NCBI GenBank assembly: GCA_016703325.1
Contig: JADJCH010000016.1
Location: 62,001-126,000, forward strand
DNA length: 64,000 nt
Reading direction: 5' to 3'
Source: Burkholderiales bacterium
Lineage (GTDB): Bacteria; Pseudomonadota; Gammaproteobacteria; Burkholderiales; Burkholderiaceae_C
In this document: piece by piece, positions 59,073-64,000 of the stretch
How positions within the stretch are numbered: position 1 is the first letter of the stretch
How the letters are laid out: every line of letters starts with the position of its first letter
Program-made: the position numbers and the translations under genes
Notes under the pieces: generated by a model
The model's database searches: none
Told to the model about the DNA's origin: nothing
The model's input: only the letters and a program-made list of their open reading frames with translations

Positions 59073-59855
59073 TCAGCGTCCGAAGAGTTCATCGCCGACG
59101 ATGGTGTTGACCAGCCGGCCGATGCCGTCGATCTCGGTGATCACCTCGTCGCCTTCGTCGACATTCACGACCCCCTCCGGGGTGCCGGTGAGGATCACGT
59201 CGCCGGCCTGCAGGGTCATGAAGGCACTGAGGTACTCGATCAGCGCCGGGATGTCGTTGACCATGTTGGCGGTCGTGCCCTGCTGGGTGACCTGGCCGTT
59301 CACGAGCGTGCGCAGGGCGAGCGCGTGCGGGTCGGCCACCTCCTCGGCGGGCACGAACCAGGGGCCCAGCACGGTGGCGCCATCGCGGTTCTTGACGCGC
59401 AGGTTCGGGCGGTACCAGTTCTCCAGGTGGTCGCGGATGGCGTAGTCGTTGGCGACCATGTAGCCGGCCACATGGCGCATGGCGTGCTCACGTTTGACCC
59501 GCTCGGCCGTGCGGCCGATCACCACCGCCAGCTCGCACTCGTAGTGCATGAAGGCGACGCCGCGCGGGCGGCGGGTCTGGCCGCGGTGGCCCAGCAACGC
59601 TCCCGGGCCCTTCAGGAAGACCAGCGGCTCGTCCTTGGACGTGACCGTCAGCTCCTTGGCCAGTTCCTTGACGTGGTCGGCGTAGTTGAGCCCCAGTGCC
59701 AGGATCGTGCCGACCTCGATCGGCGGCAGCCAGATCACCGCCTCCTCGTCCACCACACGGCCATCGGCCAGGCGCAGGAAACCCTCGCGCTCCGGAAAGG
59801 CGGTGTGGATCGCCCCGGCGCAGGCGACGCGGGCGCAGCGTTGTGTCGTCGTCAT
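59073..59855 (-). CDS. hpaG2: Homoprotocatechuate degradation isomerase/decarboxylase, C-terminal-type subunit (HpaG2, FAH family)
   Basis: 260 aa. FAH-family features: LGLNYADHVKELAKEL, GRTAERVKREHAMRHVAGYM, NDYAIRDHLENWYRPNLRVK, GPWFVPAEEV and MTLQAGDVILTGTPEGVV, containing the metal-binding Glu/Asp residues. This subunit carries 2-hydroxyhepta-2,4-diene-1,7-dioate isomerase activity in HpaG. In E. coli, HpaG is one fused protein with both halves; here HpaG1 and HpaG2 are separate genes, overlapping by 4 nt (hpaG1 stop at 59852, hpaG2 start at 59855), so they are coupled. Confidence 0.92.
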   Translation of the reverse strand: MTTTQRCARVACAGAIHTAFPEREGFLRLADGRVVDEEAVIWLPPIEVGTILALGLNYADHVKELAKELTVTSKDEPLVFLKGPGALLGHRGQTRRPRGVAFMHYECELAVVIGRTAERVKREHAMRHVAGYMVANDYAIRDHLENWYRPNLRVKNRDGATVLGPWFVPAEEVADPHALALRTLVNGQVTQQGTTANMVNDIPALIEYLSAFMTLQAGDVILTGTPEGVVNVDEGDEVITEIDGIGRLVNTIVGDELFGR

Positions 59856-60652
59856 GCGTGGCTCCCTTCATCAGCGGAAGCAACCCGGTGGCTCAGGCGG
59901 CCGACCGACTCGATCTCGATGTCCACCCGCTGGCCGGCGCGCACCAGCGGCCCGCCCTCGGCCGGGCCCAGCAGCAGCAGGTCGCCAGGCTGCAGGGTCA
60001 TGAATTCGGTGACTTCGGCCAGCAGCCGGGCCACGCCGCGCAGGCGGCCGGCGGTGGAGCCCTGCTGGACCCGTTCGCCATCCACCCAGGTGGACACAGC
60101 CAGGGCATCCGGGTCGGCCACCGCAGCCGCGGCGCGCACCCAGGGGCCGATGGGGCAGAGGCCGTCGGCCACCTTGCGGCGCAGGGCCGGGCGGTAGTGC
60201 CGGTCGGTCCGGTCGACCGGATCGCTGGGCACCTCCAGGTCATTGACCACGGTGTAGCCGGCCACCGCCTGCAGCGCGGTGACCTCGTCCAGCCGGCAGG
60301 CGACGCGGCCGATCAGCACCCCCAGCGTGGCGCCCAAACGCAGCGCCTCGGCACCGGGCGGCAGCGTCACGACGCCGCCATGCCCGACCCAGGTGTTGCG
60401 CGGCTTGACCTGCAGCACCGGGGCCTGGGGCGCCGCTTTGTAGGGCGCGGCGGCCACGGCGTCACCCAGGGCAACGAGGCTCGCCGGATCGTTCATCAGC
60501 GCGCCGTACACCGTACCGCGCACCGGCACCGGCAGGGCCACGCCGGCAGCTTCGGCCGTCGCAGCGAAGGCCTGTGCCTGGTTCAGCGGCAGGTCCCGGG
60601 CCACCGGCGCACCGGGCGGGACCATCCACGTCTCGTCAAAGCGGAGCAGCAT
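59852..60652 (-). CDS. hpaG1: Homoprotocatechuate degradation decarboxylase, N-terminal-type subunit (HpaG1, FAH family)
   Basis: 266 aa from ATG 60652; GTG 60664 is an alternative. It shows FAH-family traits: RGTVYGALMNDPASLVALG, KPRNTWVGHGGVVTLPPGAE, LGATLGVLIGRVACRL and TLQPGDLLLLGPAEGGPLV. The 5-oxopent-3-ene-1,2,5-tricarboxylate decarboxylase activity is assigned to this half of HpaG. It is the first gene of the minus-strand hpa operon and starts 13 nt from the operator at 60665-60705, so regulation by HpaR is direct. The ribosome-binding site is weak. Confidence 0.92.
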   Translation of the reverse strand: MLLRFDETWMVPPGAPVARDLPLNQAQAFAATAEAAGVALPVPVRGTVYGALMNDPASLVALGDAVAAAPYKAAPQAPVLQVKPRNTWVGHGGVVTLPPGAEALRLGATLGVLIGRVACRLDEVTALQAVAGYTVVNDLEVPSDPVDRTDRHYRPALRRKVADGLCPIGPWVRAAAAVADPDALAVSTWVDGERVQQGSTAGRLRGVARLLAEVTEFMTLQPGDLLLLGPAEGGPLVRAGQRVDIEIESVGRLSHRVASADEGSHA

Positions 60653-60664
60653 GGTTAAGATCAC

Positions 60665-60705
60665 TCACTAAGATGTGAGCAATTTAATCACTCACATCTT
60701 AGTGA
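60665..60705. promoter_or_regulatory. Operator between hpaG1 and hpaR (perfect 15-bp inverted repeat)
   Basis: TCACTAAGATGTGAG (60665-60679) and CTCACATCTTAGTGA (60691-60705) form a perfect inverted repeat with an 11-nt AT-rich spacer. It lies immediately in front of hpaG1 and 54 nt before hpaR. The form fits a MarR-family repressor site, so HpaR very probably binds here and represses the operon until the aromatic inducer is present. Confidence 0.8.
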
Positions 60706-60758
60706 TGTCAATGCCCGCCGGCCGCGGGTCCACCCAGGTTTACCCGGAGAACTGCTGC

Positions 60759-61241
60759 ATGTCCCCCGCCGCCTTGCGCCACCGCAACCTGCCGCTGCTG
60801 CTGCTCCAGGCCCGCGAGGCGCTGATGGCGCAGTTCCGCCCGCTGCTCAACGCAGAGGGGGTGACCGAGCAGCAGTGGCGCATCATCCGCTCACTCGGGG
60901 AGGCGGAGGATGCCGGCTTCGGCCCACTGGAGCCCCGGCAGCTGTGCGAGCTGTGCAGCATCTCCAGCCCCAGCATCGCGGGGGTGCTGGCCCGCATGGA
61001 GGAGGTGGGACTGGTCCGCCGCGAGCGCATGGACAGCGACCAGCGCCGGGTGCGGGTCAGCCTGACGGCGGCAAGCCGGGCCATCGCCACACGCATCGCC
61101 CCGCAGGCGGAGGCGCGCTACAGCGCGCTCGAGACCGCCATCGGCGTCGAGGTGATGCAGCAGGTCTACGACACGCTGGATCGCCTGCTGGGGCACCTGG
61201 CCGACGCTGACAGCCCCGCCAGCGACAACGGAACGAACTGA
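60759..61241 (+). CDS. hpaR: HpaR, MarR-family repressor of the hpa operon
   Basis: 160 aa from ATG 60759, with GGAGA upstream; earlier starts would reach into the operator. The MarR winged helix: LRHRNLPLLLLQAREALMAQ, then EQQWRIIRSLGE, LCELCSISSPSIAGVLARME (recognition helix) and the wing VRRERMDSDQRRVRVSL. HpaR represses the homoprotocatechuate genes and is released by aromatic ligands. Placed divergently to hpaG1, sharing the operator. Length is typical. Confidence 0.93.
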   Translation: MSPAALRHRNLPLLLLQAREALMAQFRPLLNAEGVTEQQWRIIRSLGEAEDAGFGPLEPRQLCELCSISSPSIAGVLARMEEVGLVRRERMDSDQRRVRVSLTAASRAIATRIAPQAEARYSALETAIGVEVMQQVYDTLDRLLGHLADADSPASDNGTN

Positions 61242-61285
61242 CCCCGAGACGGCAGCCCGGCATCAGCGACCCGCATGGCGTGGAC

Positions 61286-61921
61286 TCACAACGACTGCAG
61301 GTAGGCGGCCACCGCCTTCATCTGCGCCGGGGTCATCGACGCGGTCTCCGCCTTCATCAGCACGCCGTGCGGGCGCAGCCGGGTGGAGAAGATCTTCAGC
61401 TGCGAGACCAGGTAGTCCGCATGCTGGCCGGCCAGGCGGGGGAAACCGGCGGCCCCCTCGGCGTGGTCGCCATGGCAGGCGGCGCAGGCGCGGATGCCCT
61501 GGCTGGCCGAGCCCTCCTGGAACAGCTTTTGACCGGTGCGCAGCAGTGCTGCAGGGGCCTTGCTGCGGCCGGCCGGCGGGGTCTGCTTCTCGTAGTAGGC
61601 GGCCAGGGCCTGGATGCTGCCGTCGTCCAGCAGGGCGGACACACCCCACATGTAGGCCTTGCTGTCGGCCTCGGCACGCTGCTGGGCGCGGAAGTCCATC
61701 AGTTGACGCGCGGTGTAGGCCGCAGGCTGGCCTGCCAGCGATGGGTAGGCAGGTGACTTGCTGCGCCCGCCATCGCCGTGGCAGGAGGCGCAGACATGGA
61801 TGGCGCGGCGGGCGGTCTCGCTGCCGACGTCAAGATCCTGCGCGCGCGCCGACCCGACCCAGGTGGCCAACGCAGCGGCCAGGGCCAGCACGGCTGGGCC
61901 CCGGTTCATTCTTCTGGACAT
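61286..61921 (-). CDS. Dihaem cytochrome c4-like protein
   Basis: 211 aa from ATG 61921 with GAGGAG 7 nt upstream. Signal peptide ends after ARA (PAVLALAAALATWVGSARA). Two haem sites, CASCH and CAACH, about 100 residues apart, each in its own class I domain, with Met ligands probably in KAYMWG-type and TASMTPAQM segments. It carries electrons in the periplasm, likely to a terminal oxidase. A perfect FNR box at 62004-62017 upstream suggests oxygen-dependent control. Convergent with hpaR and 44 nt apart, so not in the hpa operon. Confidence 0.9.
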   Translation of the reverse strand: MSRRMNRGPAVLALAAALATWVGSARAQDLDVGSETARRAIHVCASCHGDGGRSKSPAYPSLAGQPAAYTARQLMDFRAQQRAEADSKAYMWGVSALLDDGSIQALAAYYEKQTPPAGRSKAPAALLRTGQKLFQEGSASQGIRACAACHGDHAEGAAGFPRLAGQHADYLVSQLKIFSTRLRPHGVLMKAETASMTPAQMKAVAAYLQSL

Positions 61922-62003
61922 GACTCATCTCCTCGAGGTGGACGGCACACCGCTGAACCGGGGCCGGTCTCCAGGAATAGCAAGCCGGGGGCCGGGTCAT
62001 GAA

Positions 62004-62017
62004 TTGATAAAAATCAA
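62004..62017. promoter_or_regulatory. FNR/ANR-type binding box upstream of the dihaem cytochrome gene
   Basis: TTGATAAAAATCAA matches the FNR consensus TTGAT-N4-ATCAA perfectly. It is centred about 90 nt before the cytochrome start codon, in a short AT-rich gap, so the cytochrome gene is probably induced at low oxygen. Confidence 0.75.
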
Positions 62018-62139
62018 GTCAAATGACCCCCTTCAGGTGCCGCAGATCGGCGGTCGTCCCGCCCACAGCCCAAGCTGTTCAACGCACACCCGGTCAGGCG
62101 GGACAGCCTGTCACGCCCGCCAGGCACGCCCGGGCCGAA

Positions 62140-63072
62140 TCACCAGCCCGGCCGATGCATGCGCCAGAGGAATCGCGCCATGTCCTCTGCGGCAGGAACG
62201 CGGTCGATCCAGGTGCGCTGCGCCGCCGCGTCCGCGAAGCCGGGGGAGGAGCTGAAGCCGGCGCGGTAGTGCGCCGCCACCCGCTCGAACACCGCCGCAT
62301 CGGCATCCCCGTTGGGGTAGACGAAGGTGTCCACCGGCCGCTGCAGGCGCTCTTCCAGCCGGCGGCGGCTGTCGACGATCTCCACCTGCGCCTCGGCCTC
62401 GTCAAGGTGGGTGAGGATGGGGTGCGTCATGCTCTGGCAGCCGAAGTCGATCAGCGCCGGGTCCATCGCGCGCAGCGCCGCCCAGCCCATCGCCCGGATG
62501 CGCGGCCGGTCGCGCTCGCCGGGCTGCCAGCCGGGGGTGGCCGCCTGCACCTCGGCTTCGAGCGCCCGGCGCGGCGCCAGGCCCAGGCGCTTGGCGTGGA
62601 CGATCAGCGCCTCGTCACCCGCCGAGGGCAGGCCGAGCCGGCCGGCCAGGACCAGCTGTTGCGACGCCGGCAGGCTGTTCCAGCGCAGGCGCAGCTCCAG
62701 GTTCCAGACGTTGCCCTGCACCTCCGCCAGGCCGGGGCAGACGAAGATCGTCGCCGGCACCCGCTCCCGCCTCAGCAGGGGCCAGACCACTTCGGCATGA
62801 TTCTCCAGCCCATCGTCGAAAGTGAGCGCCACCTCACGACCATTGCAACGACCGACCTCGAGACGATCCAGCAGCTCGCGCAGCGGCAGCAGCTCGGTGT
62901 GGCGCTTCAGCCAGGTCAGCTGGGCCTCGAACACCGCCGGCGGCAAGGCCCCCTCCGCGATCGGCCGGTAGTACATCAGGATGCGCGGCCGGCCGACTGC
63001 GGCAGCGCGCTGGGACGACCAGCCGCTGACCAGCGCCAGTTCCTGCAAGCCCCGTCGCAGCTGCGCCTTCAT
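62140..63072 (-). CDS. Polysaccharide deacetylase family protein
   Basis: 310 aa. Catalytic core of the NodB fold: EVALTFDDGLENHAEVVWPL (TFDDG motif with the base and metal Asp), PATIFVCPG, FGCQSMTHPILTHLD (the SMTHPxL motif giving metal His residues), and VDTFVYPNGD, with a C-terminal YRAGFSSSPGF. Enzymes of this type remove N-acetyl groups from peptidoglycan, chitin or exopolysaccharide. No clear signal peptide or membrane segment, so location is uncertain. Start overlaps the mnmH stop as ATGA, making a two-gene unit without an obvious functional link. Confidence 0.88.
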   Translation of the reverse strand: MKAQLRRGLQELALVSGWSSQRAAAVGRPRILMYYRPIAEGALPPAVFEAQLTWLKRHTELLPLRELLDRLEVGRCNGREVALTFDDGLENHAEVVWPLLRRERVPATIFVCPGLAEVQGNVWNLELRLRWNSLPASQQLVLAGRLGLPSAGDEALIVHAKRLGLAPRRALEAEVQAATPGWQPGERDRPRIRAMGWAALRAMDPALIDFGCQSMTHPILTHLDEAEAQVEIVDSRRRLEERLQRPVDTFVYPNGDADAAVFERVAAHYRAGFSSSPGFADAAAQRTWIDRVPAAEDMARFLWRMHRPGW

Positions 63073-64000
63073 GCCGACGCCCCCCCCAACCGGGCGACCT
63101 GCCGGGCCAGTTCGGGCAGCGCGGCCTCGTCCAGGGTGTCGGTTTCTACGCGCTGCGCGTCGGTCAGGCGCAGGAAGTTGCTGTGTTGGGAGCGGCCGTA
63201 CAGGGGGTCGTAGTGCAGTCTCATCAGCTCCTCGAACAGCAGCGGCAACTGGTGCTGGCGCGCCCAGGCCTGCCAGCGCTCCAGGGTTTCATTGGCCTGC
63301 AGGCCGTGCAGCAGGCCGATCTGAGCGGCCAGCGCCTCACCATCGTCGCCCAGGTAGGCGTAGTCGTGCAGCAGATGGGCCAGGCGGGCCGATGCGGTGG
63401 CGGCGATTTCGATGCAGGGGCTGGCGCGCAGCCGCTCCAGCAGCGCCGTGGGCAGGGTGATGCGGCCGATGCGCCGGCTCTCCGCCTCCACATACACCGG
63501 CCGGGTCAGGTCGAAGGCCTTCAATTGCGCGGCCAGTTGGGTCTCGAAGGCCTTCTGGCTGGGCTGCGGGCGCCCGGGCCAGCCACCCAGCACGGAGCCC
63601 TTATGGGCCGCCAGGTCCTCCAGGTCCAGCACCTGCTCACCGGCGATCGCCAGCGCCTGCAGCACCCGCGTCTTGGCGCTGCCGGTGGCGCCGCAGAGCA
63701 CCCGCAGCGGCAGCTGGGGCGCGAGCTGGTCAATGCACTCGATGACATGGCCGCGCCAACGCTTGTAGCCGCCGTTGAGCTGCTGGGCATCCCAGCCCAC
63801 CAGGCGCAGCCATTGCACGAAGCTGCCGCTGCGCAGCCCGCCGCGCCAGCAGTACACCAGCGGGCGCCAGCCACGCGGCATGTCGGCGAAACGCGTGCGC
63901 AAATGTTCGGCCAGGTGCGCGGCCACCATCGCACCACCCACCCGTTTGGCCTCGAAGGCACCCCGTTGCTTGTAGATGGTGCCAACGAAGCGGCGCTCCT
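63069..64000 (-). CDS. mnmH: tRNA 2-selenouridine/geranyl-2-thiouridine synthase, partial (N-terminus beyond right edge)
   Basis: The visible part covers about 310 residues and lacks the N-terminus. It includes ERRFVGTIYKQRGAFEAKRV (MnmH-type N-terminal segment), the rhodanese loop YCWRGGLRSGSF with the catalytic Cys, LNGGYKRWR, and a P-loop GATGSAKTRVL followed by ELE/DLEDLAAHKGSVLGG. The C-terminus ends in RLGGASA with stop at 63069. MnmH replaces sulphur by selenium at uridine 34 of tRNAs for Lys, Glu and Gln, using selenophosphate. The P-loop carries Ala where most NTP-binding loops have Gly before the Lys. The enzyme is cytoplasmic. Confidence 0.93.
   Translation of the reverse strand, partial: ERRFVGTIYKQRGAFEAKRVGGAMVAAHLAEHLRTRFADMPRGWRPLVYCWRGGLRSGSFVQWLRLVGWDAQQLNGGYKRWRGHVIECIDQLAPQLPLRVLCGATGSAKTRVLQALAIAGEQVLDLEDLAAHKGSVLGGWPGRPQPSQKAFETQLAAQLKAFDLTRPVYVEAESRRIGRITLPTALLERLRASPCIEIAATASARLAHLLHDYAYLGDDGEALAAQIGLLHGLQANETLERWQAWARQHQLPLLFEELMRLHYDPLYGRSQHSNFLRLTDAQRVETDTLDEAALPELARQVARLGGASA

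Noticed and set aside
1..64000. CRISPR arrays, tRNA genes or insertion sequences
   Set aside because: No regularly spaced repeats, cloverleaf-like stretches or transposase-like frames were noticed while reading; a covariance-model search would be decisive for tRNAs.

Overview
The window looks like chromosome from a high-GC member of the Burkholderiales. The reasons are dense coding at roughly 70% GC, a DUF4148 protein, a TRAP/gluconokinase operon, a DUF2239 protein and a 4-hydroxyphenylacetate meta-cleavage cluster in beta-proteobacterial style. Genus cannot be fixed from sequence alone. No rRNA, tRNA, CRISPR array or insertion sequence was recognised.

Region 1 (1-30 kb, all minus strand) is one long gene cluster for a phage-tail-like contractile injection system (CIS). 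In transcription order it encodes a small winged-helix-like protein, a DUF4255/Pvc16-type cap, a 270-aa protein of unknown role, sheath 1, tube 1, sheath 2, tube 2, a Pvc7-type protein, a 57-aa DUF5908-like protein, a gpD-like hub, a gpV-like spike, a 552-aa protein with a C-terminal membrane hairpin, a gp25-like protein, a gpJ-like protein, a beta-propeller/gpI-like protein, three proteins that share an N-terminal module (304, 704 and 1722 aa), a 516-aa protein, an AAA+ ATPase of the Pvc15 type and, running off the left edge, a large Gly/Pro-rich putative cargo protein. A strong sigma-54-like promoter (29998-30012) lies just upstream of the first gene. No PAAR tip or classical tape measure is recognisable.

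Region 2 (30-42 kb) is accessory. It holds a Gfo/Idh/MocA oxidoreductase, a DUF4148 secreted protein and a 2284-aa multidomain protein (alpha/beta hydrolase, LCAT-like lipase, CHAT caspase-like protease, helical repeats, M15 peptidoglycan peptidase). Facing it is a two-gene operon: a Rossmann-domain/TRAFs-binding protein and a TIR-domain protein. I infer that these form a stress or invader-triggered cell-death module, and the location beside a CIS with a predicted membrane anchor is suggestive. This is the best candidate for an undescribed system in the window.

Region 3 (42-53 kb) has metabolic and housekeeping genes: cytochrome c, epoxide-hydrolase-like protein, DUF2239, a beta-lactamase-family lipoprotein, a gntK-dctQ-dctM-dctP operon with two near-identical palindromic operators, a divergent LacI-type regulator broken by one extra base, a glutamine-synthetase-like enzyme and a PanE-like reductase.

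Region 4 (53-64 kb) is the hpa (homoprotocatechuate) cluster hpaG1-G2-E-D-F-H-I plus a class II aldolase gene on the minus strand, with divergent hpaR and a perfect 15-bp inverted-repeat operator between them. hpaE carries a one-base deletion. Four palindromic intergenic repeats sit between the hpa and neighbouring genes. The window ends with a cytochrome c4-like gene under a perfect FNR box, a polysaccharide deacetylase and mnmH, which is cut by the right edge.
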